Below, piece by piece: positions 44,539-53,342 of a stretch of 64,000 bases of DNA. The DNA is from JBGSQR01 sp964509295 (GTDB lineage Bacteria; Desulfobacterota; Desulfuromonadia; Geobacterales; Pseudopelobacteraceae): positions 62,001 through 126,000 of the forward strand of contig CAZDWS010000008.1 in assembly GCA_964509295.1 (NCBI GenBank). Reading direction: 5' to 3'. Position numbers and translations under genes: made by a program. Position 1 is the first letter of the stretch. Every line of letters begins with the position of its first letter. A model generated the notes under the pieces. The model was not told where the DNA came from. It did no database searches and worked only from the letters and a program-made list of their open reading frames with translations.

Positions 44539-45608
44539 GCAAGATCAAGGTGCTTGTAATTGATGATTCGGCGCTGGTTCGGCAGACGCTGTGCGATATT
44601 TTGAACTCCGATCCGGGTATTGAGGTTGTGGGTAGTGCTGCCGATCCGATTCTGGCGGCGGAGCGCATGAGAACCGTAATACCGGATGTAATTACCCTGG
44701 ATGTGGAAATGCCGCGTATGGACGGGCTGACCTTTCTGCAGAAGTTGATGAGTCAGCACCCGATTCCGGTTGTTATGTGTTCAACTCTTACTGAACGGGG
44801 CAGCGAGACGGCGCTGAAGGCGCTGGAATACGGCGCTGTTGATATTATTACCAAACCCAAGATGGGCACCAAGCAGTTCATTGAAGAATCCAGGGTGCGT
44901 ATCTGTGATGCCGTCAAGGGTGCCGCAGCAGCCAAGATGGGCGCTTTAAGGAATATGCGCAGCACCATGAAGGAGATCGCCCCCAAGTATACGGCTGATG
45001 TTATTATGGAAAAGCCAAATACCAAGGCCATGATTCAGACCACTGAAAAAGTTGTTGTGGTCGGGGCATCTACCGGTGGAACTGAAGCACTGAGGGTGTT
45101 TCTGGAAATGCTGCCGGAAGATACTCCCGGCATTGTTATCGTGCAGCACATGCCGGAAAATTTTACCGCTGCCTTTGCCAAAAGGCTTGATTCCGTCTGT
45201 CGGGTAACGGTCAAGGAAGCCCAGGATAATGATACGGTGGTGCGCGGCAGGGTGTTGATCGCTCCGGGCAATCATCATGCCCTGTTGAAGCGCAGCGGTG
45301 CCCGTTATTATGTGGAGATCAAGGATGGCCCGCTGGTTTCACGTCATCGCCCATCGGTTGATGTGCTGTTCCGCTCGGCGGCCCGTTATGCCGGTAAAAA
45401 TGCGGTTGGTGTAATTATGACCGGTATGGGCGACGATGGAGCCCGCGGGATGAAAGAAATGTACGATGGTGGTGCCCTGACCATCGCCCAGGATGAGGCT
45501 ACCTGTGTGGTTTATGGAATGCCGTGTGAGGCGGTCAAACATGGCGGTGTTAATAAGATAATGCCGTTACAGAATATTGCTGCTGAGGTTTTGAGGTTGT
45601 GCAGTTAG
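44535..45608 (+). CDS. cheB: Protein-glutamate methylesterase CheB
   Basis: CheB removes methyl groups from receptors when phosphorylated by CheA. The 357-residue protein has an N-terminal receiver (Asp56 in LDVEMPRMDG) and the methylesterase domain. That domain has the active Ser in VGASTGGTEAL, His in VQHMPENFT and Asp in MTGMGDDGARGM, with APGNHH between. It is complete. It overlaps cheD by 4 nt. Confidence 0.96.
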   Translation: MSKIKVLVIDDSALVRQTLCDILNSDPGIEVVGSAADPILAAERMRTVIPDVITLDVEMPRMDGLTFLQKLMSQHPIPVVMCSTLTERGSETALKALEYGAVDIITKPKMGTKQFIEESRVRICDAVKGAAAAKMGALRNMRSTMKEIAPKYTADVIMEKPNTKAMIQTTEKVVVVGASTGGTEALRVFLEMLPEDTPGIVIVQHMPENFTAAFAKRLDSVCRVTVKEAQDNDTVVRGRVLIAPGNHHALLKRSGARYYVEIKDGPLVSRHRPSVDVLFRSAARYAGKNAVGVIMTGMGDDGARGMKEMYDGGALTIAQDEATCVVYGMPCEAVKHGGVNKIMPLQNIAAEVLRLCS

Positions 45609-45646
45609 TTTCCCCTCCGGGCAGGTTGAGTAAAGAGAGTCAGATT

Positions 45647-47569
45647 ATGGAAGCTAAAATAAAAATACTGATAGTGGACGATTTTGAAGCCATCAGACGC
45701 TGTTTCCGCATGTTTCTGGAAAAAACCGGTTATCAGGTAATCGAAGCTGCGAACGGCCTTGACGGTATTGATACATACATGAAGGAATCGCCGGATGTAA
45801 TTCTGACAGACTTGCAGATGCCGGAAATGAACGGTTTGGAATTTATTGCAAAAATGAAGGATCATATCAAGTCTACTCCCATAATCGTGATTTCCGGAGA
45901 AGGCGGAGTGACGGATGCAATTGAGGCGGTCAGGCTTGGTGCCTGGGAGTACATTGTAAAACCGGTCAATGACATGAGGGAACTGGATGTGGCAATTCAG
46001 CGCGTGCTGGAAAAGGCACGGCTGTTGAAGGAAAATCTGCAGCACAAAGAAGAGCTGGAGCAAAGGGTTAGAGAACAGACCAGTGAACTGCGTGAAATTA
46101 AGGAACGATATGAAATCGTCTGCGAACAGACCGGCCAGCTGATTTATGATTTTGATATTTGTTCCGGTCACATTTTCTGGTCAGGCGCCATAGAGCAGGT
46201 GACCGGATACAGCAGCCGTGAGTTTGAGTCTGTGAATATTCATAGATGGGGGCAGATGTTGCATCCGGATGAAGATAAAGCTGTTGTTAAACAGTTTTTA
46301 AGTGCAAGACACACTAATGGACAGTACTGCATTGAACACAAGTTACAGAGAAAGTGCGGCGCCTATATTCATGTCAGAAACCAGGGCGTCTGCTGTCCGG
46401 ATGCAAATGGAATCACTGTGCGGATGCTGGGAGCGATTGAGGATATCAGCGAAAGCAAAAAGGCGGAAGACAAGCTAAGGCGGCATGCAAACAATCTGGC
46501 GGCCTTGAGGGCCATAGATATAGCAATCAGCGGCAGTATGGAGCTGCGAACAACACTGAAAGTGCTGCTGGACGAGGTTGTCAGCCAGCTTGGTGTCGAT
46601 ACGGCTTTTATCATGTTACTTTCCCTGCAGAGCCGTTCCCTGGAATATGCCTCAGGAGTCGGCCTTAATTCAAATATTGATCTGAACGGCATTAGTATTG
46701 AAAACAGCTTTGCCGGTCAGGTTGAGATGGCCAGAAAAAATCTGATAATTTCCGATTTGAAGGCGGATAAAAAGTTTGCCAGGAATGAGCTGGTAAAAGC
46801 AGAGGGTTTCAGGTCATTTGTAGGTATCCCCTTGATTGCCAAGGGTGAACTGAAAGGTGTACTGGAGATTTTCAATCGTTCAAAATTTCATCCTGATCAG
46901 GAGTGGCTGGATTTTGCCGAAGCGTTGGCGGGTCAGGCAGCCATTGCAATTGAAAATGCCGAAATGCTGGACCAGATGCAGCGTTCAAACCGGGAGCTTT
47001 TGCAGGCCTATGACAGTACCATTGAAGGTTGGTCGCGCGCGTTGGACTACCGGGATAAGGAAACCGAAGGGCATAGCAGGCGGGTTACTGATCTGACCGT
47101 TAAAATTGCCAGATCTATCGGTATATCGCATGAAAGGCTGGCCCATATGCGTCGCGGTGCCTTGCTGCACGATATCGGCAAGTTGGGCGTACCCGATAGT
47201 ATTCTGCTGAAACCGGGCAAGCTGACGGATGAAGAGTTTGAAGTTATCAAAAAACATACTGAAATTGCGTTCCGTGTGCTTTCACCGATCGAGTTTCTGC
47301 GCCCTGCGCTGGATATCCCCTATTGGCACCACGAGAAATGGGACGGTACCGGATACCCTCATGGCCTGAGAGGTGAAGAGATTCCATTGGCGGCCAGAAT
47401 ATTCGCTGTTGTGGATGTGTGGGATGCCCTGCGTTCAGATCGCCCTTATCGACAGGCCTGGCCGGTAAAAAAGGTGATTGATTACATGAAGGACGAGAGC
47501 GGGAAACATTTTGACCCGGTAATTCTGAATATTTTTGTTGAGTTGATGGATAGTGTTGAAAACAGCTGA
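45647..47569 (+). CDS. Response regulator with PAS, GAF and HD-GYP domains
   Basis: The 640-residue protein has a receiver (Asp55 in TDLQMPEMNG), a PAS domain (about 145-270), a GAF domain (about 285-430) and an HD-GYP phosphohydrolase (about 445-635). The HD-GYP part has GHSRRVTDLTVKIA, LLHDIGKLGVPDSILLKPG, HHEKWDGTGYPHGLRGEEIP and ARIFAVVDVWDALRSDRPYR. It likely hydrolyses c-di-GMP. ATG 45647 has AGAGAG upstream; a longer frame begins within cheB and is unlikely. It follows cheB by 38 nt, hinting that chemotaxis and c-di-GMP turnover are linked. Confidence 0.93.
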   Translation: MEAKIKILIVDDFEAIRRCFRMFLEKTGYQVIEAANGLDGIDTYMKESPDVILTDLQMPEMNGLEFIAKMKDHIKSTPIIVISGEGGVTDAIEAVRLGAWEYIVKPVNDMRELDVAIQRVLEKARLLKENLQHKEELEQRVREQTSELREIKERYEIVCEQTGQLIYDFDICSGHIFWSGAIEQVTGYSSREFESVNIHRWGQMLHPDEDKAVVKQFLSARHTNGQYCIEHKLQRKCGAYIHVRNQGVCCPDANGITVRMLGAIEDISESKKAEDKLRRHANNLAALRAIDIAISGSMELRTTLKVLLDEVVSQLGVDTAFIMLLSLQSRSLEYASGVGLNSNIDLNGISIENSFAGQVEMARKNLIISDLKADKKFARNELVKAEGFRSFVGIPLIAKGELKGVLEIFNRSKFHPDQEWLDFAEALAGQAAIAIENAEMLDQMQRSNRELLQAYDSTIEGWSRALDYRDKETEGHSRRVTDLTVKIARSIGISHERLAHMRRGALLHDIGKLGVPDSILLKPGKLTDEEFEVIKKHTEIAFRVLSPIEFLRPALDIPYWHHEKWDGTGYPHGLRGEEIPLAARIFAVVDVWDALRSDRPYRQAWPVKKVIDYMKDESGKHFDPVILNIFVELMDSVENS

Positions 47570-47624
47570 TCTTGGATGTGGAAGCAGGCAGATGCATAAT
47601 GGTGAAAATCCCTGAGAGTGGCAT

Positions 47625-48953
47625 ATGCTACGCAATTATATTAAAGATATAGCATCTTCAAAAATACTGATAGTTGATGATTCCAGATCTAATTTGATGC
47701 TGTTGCGGGATATTTTGACCAACTCAGGTTATTTTGTGATGTCGGCAGACAGCGGGGCGCAGGCTTTGGGTCTGCTGGCTGATGAGCCGCCGAATCTTGT
47801 ACTGCTTGATATTGAAATGCCTCAGATGGATGGCTACGAAGTCTGTCGCCGCATCAAGCATAATGAAGCAAGCAGACTGGTGCCGGTGATTTTTCTGAGC
47901 TCACTGCAGAATGCAAATGACAAGGTCAAAGGTTTTGAAGCCGGTGCCGTTGATTTTGTCACCAAACCGTTTCAGGAAAAAGAGCTGCTGGCCAGAGTAG
48001 AAACCCACCTGGTTTTACGATACCTGCAAAAAGACCTTGAAATTCAGAACAACAAATTGCAGCAGGAAATTATGGAGCGCACCAGGGTTGAACTGGAGCT
48101 GAAAAAAAATAAAATTGATCTGGAAAATGCGGTCTTGGAGTTGAAAAATGCCCAGTCCAGAATTCTGCAGCAGGAAAAAATGGCTTCCATTGGCCAGTTG
48201 GCAGCCGGAGTGGCCCATGAAATAAATAATCCGATCGGTTTTATCATCAGCAATCTTTCCTCATTGCAGAAGTATATGAATAAGATGGTTGAATTTATTT
48301 CCAGTAATATGGAGAGAGTTTCCAACGGCCAACTCCCCCAATGTCGTGACCATCTGGAACAGTTGTCGATCCACAGAAAGGTCCTGAAGCTTGATTATAT
48401 CATCAGGGATGTGGGCATGCTGATCGCTGAGTCAAACGAAGGGGCCGACAGGATCAGGAAAATTGTTCTGGATCTGAAGACCTTTTCCCATCTGGATGGA
48501 GATGAGTTCAAGATAGCAGATATCAATGCCGGGCTGGAGAGCACGATCAATATTGTTTATAATGAGCTGAAATACAAGGCTAAATTGGTCAAAGAGCTGG
48601 GTGAAATCCCACAGACCGTATGCAATCTGGGGCAGCTCAATCAGGTTTTCATGAATGTTTTGATTAATGCGGCTCAGTCGATGGAAAGTCTTGGTGAAAT
48701 CATAATCAGGACGGATTGCCATGAGGGAAGGATTATGGTGTCTATTTCTGATACCGGTTGTGGCATTCTGCCAGAAAAGCTGGATCGGATTTTTGAGCCC
48801 TTTTTTACCACTAAAGATGTGGGAAAAGGGACCGGGCTTGGTCTCAGCATCGCCTATGATATAGTCAAGAAGCATGGTGGGGAAATTAAGGTGGAAAGTC
48901 AGGTTGGCATCGGAACAACGTTCAAAATTATTATTCCGGTTGTACTGGTTTGA
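47625..48953 (+). CDS. Soluble response regulator-histidine kinase (REC-HisKA-HATPase)
   Basis: The 442-residue protein has a receiver (Asp62 in LDIEMPQMDG), a long coiled coil, and an HisKA domain with His198 in QLAAGVAHEINNPIGF, the HNP-type H-box. HATPase follows with LNQVFMNVLINAAQSM, DTGCGI and GKGTGLGLSIAYDI. No receiver follows, so phosphate must pass to a separate regulator. It lies right after the HD-GYP protein gene, a plausible partner by adjacency. Confidence 0.92.
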   Translation: MLRNYIKDIASSKILIVDDSRSNLMLLRDILTNSGYFVMSADSGAQALGLLADEPPNLVLLDIEMPQMDGYEVCRRIKHNEASRLVPVIFLSSLQNANDKVKGFEAGAVDFVTKPFQEKELLARVETHLVLRYLQKDLEIQNNKLQQEIMERTRVELELKKNKIDLENAVLELKNAQSRILQQEKMASIGQLAAGVAHEINNPIGFIISNLSSLQKYMNKMVEFISSNMERVSNGQLPQCRDHLEQLSIHRKVLKLDYIIRDVGMLIAESNEGADRIRKIVLDLKTFSHLDGDEFKIADINAGLESTINIVYNELKYKAKLVKELGEIPQTVCNLGQLNQVFMNVLINAAQSMESLGEIIIRTDCHEGRIMVSISDTGCGILPEKLDRIFEPFFTTKDVGKGTGLGLSIAYDIVKKHGGEIKVESQVGIGTTFKIIIPVVLV

Positions 48954-49086
48954 TACTATAGTGGTGTTTAGGAAGTTTATCCGTTTTTTGGATAATAACC
49001 TGAAAATTTTATTCTTTCGCATCTAACCCCTCCTGTCCCTTATTAATTAAATGGATGGACTCGCTAAGTGAACTGGCTGGTTTTAG

Positions 49087-49122
49087 CTCCCCCTCTTAAG
49101 TAAGAGAGGGGGTTGGGGGGAG
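49087..49122. repeat. GC-rich hairpin repeat of a second type
   Basis: CTCCCCCTCTTA (49087-49098) faces TAAGAGAGGGGG (49101-49112), allowing a bulged stem, and GGGGGGAG (49115-49122) repeats the motif. It lies in the 230-nt gap before the solute-binding kinase. It is unlike the triple-hairpin repeats. Confidence 0.6.
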
Positions 49123-49183
49123 TTAGTTTCAGAGTGCTGGTAAACAGTTGTAACTGCGGTCCTGTCTGGCTGTAAGAGGTATA

Positions 49184-51601
49184 ATGAAAAGCGCATTTTT
49201 CTATACGGTCATATTTATATTAGCCATAATTTTTTGCTCAAATTCATTTGCAGCAGAGCAAAGAGTCGTGCGTGTTGGTGCGTTTAATTATTACCCGGGA
49301 ATATTCAAGGATAAAGATGGGCAGATTAAGGGTTTTTACGTTGATGCGCTGGCTGATATTGCAAAGCGTGAAAATATCCGCTTTGAATATGTTTACGGTT
49401 CCTGGAGCGAAGGACTGGAGCGGATTAAATCCGGTGAAGTAGATGTTTTGACCAGCGTGGCTTTTACTGCAGAACGAGCAACCTATCTTGATTACGGTAA
49501 GACGCCACTGCTGACGGTCTGGGGTGAACTTTATACAACGTTGGGATCAGATATTGACAGTGTCCTGCATGTGCAGGGCAAGAAAATTGCTGTGATGAAA
49601 GGTGATTTTAACGGAAAATATTTTATGGATCTGGTCGGTAAATTTAATATTCCGTGTCAGTTTATTGAGATGCCCGGTTTTGAAGATGTTTTCAGAGCCA
49701 TTGTTGATAAAACGGTTGATGCAGGTGTTGTTAACAGTACTTTTGGAGCTGCCAAACAGAAAGAGTATTCTCTGCGGTCAACAGGCGTCGTATTCAATCC
49801 ATTTGATATTTTCTTTGCTGTTGGCAAAGGCAAAAACAGCGAGCTGATTGCGCTTTTTGACAGGAATCTGGAAAATTGGCGACATCAGGAAAATTCCGTC
49901 TTCAACCAGGCCCGTCAGAAATGGTCACACGGGGCTGTCGGCAAGATGAGGATAATTCCTCCCTGGCTGAAAAATTCTATTATTGGGCTTGCTGTTTTGG
50001 TGTTCATTGCATCATTTTTTATTGTGATGCTGCAAAAACAGGTGAAAAAAGCTACGGCGGATATCCTTGAAAGCAAGGCGGTTTTACGGGAAAGTGAGTC
50101 TACTTTACGAAACTACATCGAAAATTCACCGGCAGGGATTTTTGTTGCTGATGAAAACGGACATTATTTGGAGATCAATCCCGCAGCTTGCTTAATCACC
50201 GGTTATTCCAGGGAAGAGCTGTTGGGTATGACGATACTGGACATTGTTTCGCCTGAACTGGTTGATCTGAATATTCAAAAATTCAGCCAACTGAAACTAA
50301 CCGGTTGCCTGAAGTTTGAATTGGAATTTGTACATAAGAGTGGTCGTTCGGGCTGCATGCTGTTATCAGCCGTCAAATTGCCAGACTCCAGGTATATGGG
50401 GTTTGCAACCGATATTACTGAAGCAAAGAAAGCGGAGCAGGAAAAGGCCGTACTGGAAGCCCAACTGCAGCAGGCGCAGAAGATGGAATCTGTTGGCCGT
50501 CTGGCAGGCGGAGTGGCCCATGATTTTAATAACATGCTGGGTGTAATACTGGGACATGCTGATATGGCTTTGATGGGAATGGATCCGTCCGAGCCGTTTT
50601 ATGCGGATTTTATGGAAATTCGCCATGCGGCTGAACGCTCTGCCGATTTGACCCGCCAATTGCTGGCATTTGCCAGGAAACAGACAGTTTCCCCAAGAAG
50701 ACTCGATTTGAATGAAATAGTTGAGAGTATGTTCAAGATGCTGCAGCGTCTGATTGGAGAGGATATCAGCCTGATCTGGAAACCGGAGGAAAACCTCTGG
50801 AAAGTAAATGTTGATCCATCACAGATTGACCAGATTCTGGCAAATCTATGCGTTAATGCCAGGGACTCCATTGTCAATATCGGCAGCATCACCATAGAAA
50901 CTAAAAATATTTCCGCTTTTACTAACCTGAACAGCTATCACGCAGATTTTGAACCGGGGGAATATGTTTGTCTCTCAGTCAGCGATGACGGCTGCGGTAT
51001 GGATAAGAACACCCAGCTTCAAATCTTTGAGCCATTTTTTACAACAAAAGGTATTGGTGAGGGGACCGGTTTAGGGCTGTCTTCGGTGTATGGGGCTGTC
51101 AAACAGAACAACGGCTATATTAATGTATACAGCGAGCCGGGGCTTGGTTCCAAATTTTCCATATATCTGCCCAGGTATATGGAAATAGTTGAGCCTGTTT
51201 CTGATATTGCCCTGCCTGAACTGATTACGACCGGCCACGAAACGATTTTACTGGTGGAGGATGAGGAGTCCATACTAAGGATGGCTGCAAAGATGCTGGA
51301 AATTAAGGGTTACACTGTCTTGCAGGCCAATACGCCGGAAGAAGCGCTGCAGTTGGCAGCTGAAAATTCAGAAGTAATCAAGTTGCTGATTACTGATGTG
51401 GTAATGCCGGAAATAAACGGGCGCGATCTGGCTAAGCAGCTGCTAACACTTTACCCGCAATTTAAGGCCCTGTTTATGTCCGGTTATACGGCTGATGTGA
51501 TAGCCAGGCGCGGAGTGCTGGACCACGGAGTAAGTTATATCCAGAAACCGTTTTCGCTGAATGAGTTGTCACTTAAAGTCAGGGAAGTGCTTGATCATTA
51601 A
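49184..51601 (+). CDS. Hybrid kinase with periplasmic solute-binding sensor (SBP3-PAS-HisKA-HATPase-REC)
   Basis: The 805-residue protein begins with a signal peptide (FILAIIFCSNSFAA). A type 3 periplasmic solute-binding domain (about 28-240; GAFNYYPGIFKDKDGQIKGF) and one membrane helix (about 262-284) follow. A PAS domain (about 305-415), HisKA with His446 in GRLAGGVAHDFNN, HATPase (DDGCGMDKN, GEGTGLGLSSVYG) and a receiver (Asp738 in TDVVMPEING) complete it. It would sense a small solute, perhaps an amino acid, in the periplasm. The transmitter-receiver half is a close paralog of those at 25.4 and 31.6 kb, so the sensor was joined to a standard cassette. Confidence 0.93.
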   Translation: MKSAFFYTVIFILAIIFCSNSFAAEQRVVRVGAFNYYPGIFKDKDGQIKGFYVDALADIAKRENIRFEYVYGSWSEGLERIKSGEVDVLTSVAFTAERATYLDYGKTPLLTVWGELYTTLGSDIDSVLHVQGKKIAVMKGDFNGKYFMDLVGKFNIPCQFIEMPGFEDVFRAIVDKTVDAGVVNSTFGAAKQKEYSLRSTGVVFNPFDIFFAVGKGKNSELIALFDRNLENWRHQENSVFNQARQKWSHGAVGKMRIIPPWLKNSIIGLAVLVFIASFFIVMLQKQVKKATADILESKAVLRESESTLRNYIENSPAGIFVADENGHYLEINPAACLITGYSREELLGMTILDIVSPELVDLNIQKFSQLKLTGCLKFELEFVHKSGRSGCMLLSAVKLPDSRYMGFATDITEAKKAEQEKAVLEAQLQQAQKMESVGRLAGGVAHDFNNMLGVILGHADMALMGMDPSEPFYADFMEIRHAAERSADLTRQLLAFARKQTVSPRRLDLNEIVESMFKMLQRLIGEDISLIWKPEENLWKVNVDPSQIDQILANLCVNARDSIVNIGSITIETKNISAFTNLNSYHADFEPGEYVCLSVSDDGCGMDKNTQLQIFEPFFTTKGIGEGTGLGLSSVYGAVKQNNGYINVYSEPGLGSKFSIYLPRYMEIVEPVSDIALPELITTGHETILLVEDEESILRMAAKMLEIKGYTVLQANTPEEALQLAAENSEVIKLLITDVVMPEINGRDLAKQLLTLYPQFKALFMSGYTADVIARRGVLDHGVSYIQKPFSLNELSLKVREVLDH

Positions 51602-51621
51602 TCCTAAAAACGGTAATTCAT

Positions 51622-51773
51622 CTCACGCGAAGGCGCAACCAGAAGTAGGTGCCTCTAGGCAAGACGCAAAGAGAGCCAACTACTGATAACAATAATTAAC
51701 TCACCAAACAGGTGAATTGTTTGTTTTTGATAAGTTTCGGTTTTCTTAGCGTTCTTTGCGGCTTTGCGTGATC
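51622..51773. repeat. Imperfect long inverted repeat (ACGCAAAG type)
   Basis: TCACGCGAAGGCGCAA (51623-51638) is the near complement of the stretch near 51757-51772 (TTTGCGGCTTTGCGTGA). The reverse complement of the latter reads TCACGCAAAGCCGCAAA. A second CGCAAAG block lies at 51665-51671. Inside, TCACC (51701-51705) and GGTGA (51711-51715) form a small hairpin followed by T-rich DNA, which could end the upstream kinase transcript. Confidence 0.55.
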
Positions 51774-51798
51774 AACAGCTTTTTATTTGATTAATTGT

Positions 51799-52539
51799 TT
51801 ACACAATCGTTTGCAGCAACCGGTTGACGCTGCGTTTGTCCGAAGACATCCCTGCCTCTTTCAGAAACTCTTTAAGCAAAGGCTTCATAGCCTGCCGAAC
51901 CTCTTTTAATTCATCTTTCAATGAAAAAGTGCCTGATCCGTCGCCATCGCCAGGCGCACCGTCAGGCAGTTCTGCTGTAAATGAGAAGTTAAAACTTGTA
52001 CTGGTCAGATCGAGAGAGCTGCCGGCATAGTTGAAGCTATAGCCATCCGGGCCGCTGCTTGTATTCAAGGTGGCTGCGGAGGCCGAGGCGTGAAGCATCT
52101 GGAGGTCAAGCGAGAAGGAAAGCTTGGCTCCATCAGAGGTGATTATGGAACCATCAACAGAAAGATTTGTACTTTCAATCGAGAGGCTGGATTGTTGGGC
52201 GGAAAGTGTCGTGGAGCTTGATTGTGTTGCTGGAACGTTGCCAGCTTCACCTTGCTGCTGTTTTTGCAAACTGTTTATTTTTATCCCGGTAATCTGCTCA
52301 ATGATGTTTTTCAGCAGGTCGGCCATCTTGTTGTCTTTTTCATTCTGATGCGCTTTGCGTAAATGTCTGACAGCATGGTTATCGTCATGGTGATGTCTTC
52401 TTGCTTTATGGGAAATGCTGATCTGGTCCTGAGCTGCGGGTAGTGGTTGTTGGGCCGGGCTGCTGGCAGACTGGTTGAATGTGGTCTGAGAATAGTCAAG
52501 CTGGGTTTGCTGGAGCGATGAAGTGATTGAAAGCTGCAT
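51799..52539 (-). CDS. Hypothetical protein, low-complexity, Ser/Gln-rich
   Basis: The 246-residue protein has no signal peptide or membrane helix. It is rich in Ser, Gln, Thr and Leu, has a His/Arg/Lys-rich patch (HKARRHHHDDNHAVRHLRKA) at about residues 44-63, and a Gly/Asp-rich stretch (GAPGDGDGSG) near 200. The last about 40 residues are a charged helix (LKDELKEVRQAMKPLLKEFL). GAGG lies before ATG 52539 on the reverse strand. The function is unknown. It stands alone and opposite to the signalling genes, at the edge of the AT-rich island. Confidence 0.65.
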   Translation of the reverse strand: MQLSITSSLQQTQLDYSQTTFNQSASSPAQQPLPAAQDQISISHKARRHHHDDNHAVRHLRKAHQNEKDNKMADLLKNIIEQITGIKINSLQKQQQGEAGNVPATQSSSTTLSAQQSSLSIESTNLSVDGSIITSDGAKLSFSLDLQMLHASASAATLNTSSGPDGYSFNYAGSSLDLTSTSFNFSFTAELPDGAPGDGDGSGTFSLKDELKEVRQAMKPLLKEFLKEAGMSSDKRSVNRLLQTIV

Positions 52540-52686
52540 ATTTGCCTCGCTTTTCTTGAGTAAAATGGAAAAGAATAGGTGTTTAGATAACTATTCGGCA
52601 ATATATTGAAAAACCGTAGAATAATTTTGAATATCGAGTGAGTATTGACTGGAAAGCGTGGCGGGAGTAATGCCTGTGTCTTTCAT

Positions 52687-52721
52687 GGAAGGGGCAAAGT
52701 GCAAAACTTTTTGCCCCTTCC
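52687..52721. terminator. 12-nt stem hairpin between reverse-strand genes
   Basis: GGAAGGGGCAAA (52687-52698) pairs with TTTGCCCCTTCC (52710-52721) perfectly. The flanks are not strongly T-rich, so it may be a terminator of the degenerate repeat gene or a stand-alone structure. Confidence 0.45.
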
Positions 52722-52727
52722 TGGTTG

Positions 52728-52960
52728 TTAGTTTAATGCCTCTCCAAAATCGCCTATCTGTACACCTCTTTCCTAGTATAACAATCCGCTTTACCAAAAC
52801 AGCTGATTGCGTTAACAAAACTGTTTTCTGTAAATGCGATCTCATCAGAATCACCTATAGGTACCGAGTTGTTACTTACAGCTGTTTCCGGTTCGCCAAA
52901 AAGACCTGCCTTGAAGTTGTTTAGCGCAGTTGAAATATACTCTTCACCGAAGTTGCCCAT
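52728..52960 (-). pseudogene. Degenerate copy of the 17-residue-repeat gene
   Basis: Translated from 52960 on the reverse strand, this reads MGNFGEEYISTALNNFK, then AGLFGEPETAVSNNSVP, IGDSDEIAFTENSFVNA and ISCFGKADCYTRKEVYR, then stops. It matches the intact gene at 54965-55351, especially IAFTENSF and CFG. A one-base deletion near 52770 would restore the rest (GVQIGDFGEALN), which ends at 52728. The 5' part is missing, because an in-frame TGA lies just upstream of the ATG. Several FGE cores are mutated (SDE, FGK). It is probably not functional, and it marks a duplication flanking the hcp block. Confidence 0.75.
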
Positions 52961-53342
52961 GTTTCAGTGGTTAGACATTTTACCTTCAAATGGGGTGCCG
53001 GACTTGTTACATGTATATTTATCCTTTTTTTTGCATATTACATTGGTTTTTTCAATGCCTTTCTGTGTCAAATAGATTCTCTTGAATACTGTTTTGTATG
53101 TTTACTGCAGCCGTAAAATTAGTAAAGTATAAATTATATTATTAGTAAATATATGTTTTTATTCATAACTGCTCAGTTGTTTATACGGTAATGTTGGCCT
53201 TGTATTTTAATATTATAATTATTGACAGTATGTGGCTCTGGTGGTAAATGTTTGGGCATATAATGTTTATTTAGCTGTTTGATGAGTCTGGCTCTTTGGT
53301 GCCTGTACCAAAGTTATAAAACAATGGAAAAGGAGAAAAAAT
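52961..53342. other. AT-rich gap upstream of hcp
   Basis: This 382-nt stretch has no credible gene. A perfect TTGACA (53222-53227) has only a weak TAAATG 17 nt on, and a perfect TATAAT (53259-53264) has no matching -35. The hcp ribosome-binding site AAAAGGAG closes the region. Its composition is clearly more AT-rich than the che region. Confidence 0.5.

Noticed and set aside
51640..51700. Possible c-di-GMP (GEMM) riboswitch because of GACGCAAAG
   Set aside because: The rest of the GEMM consensus (conserved loop and receptor parts) is missing, and the motif is better explained by the ACGCAAAG inverted repeat.
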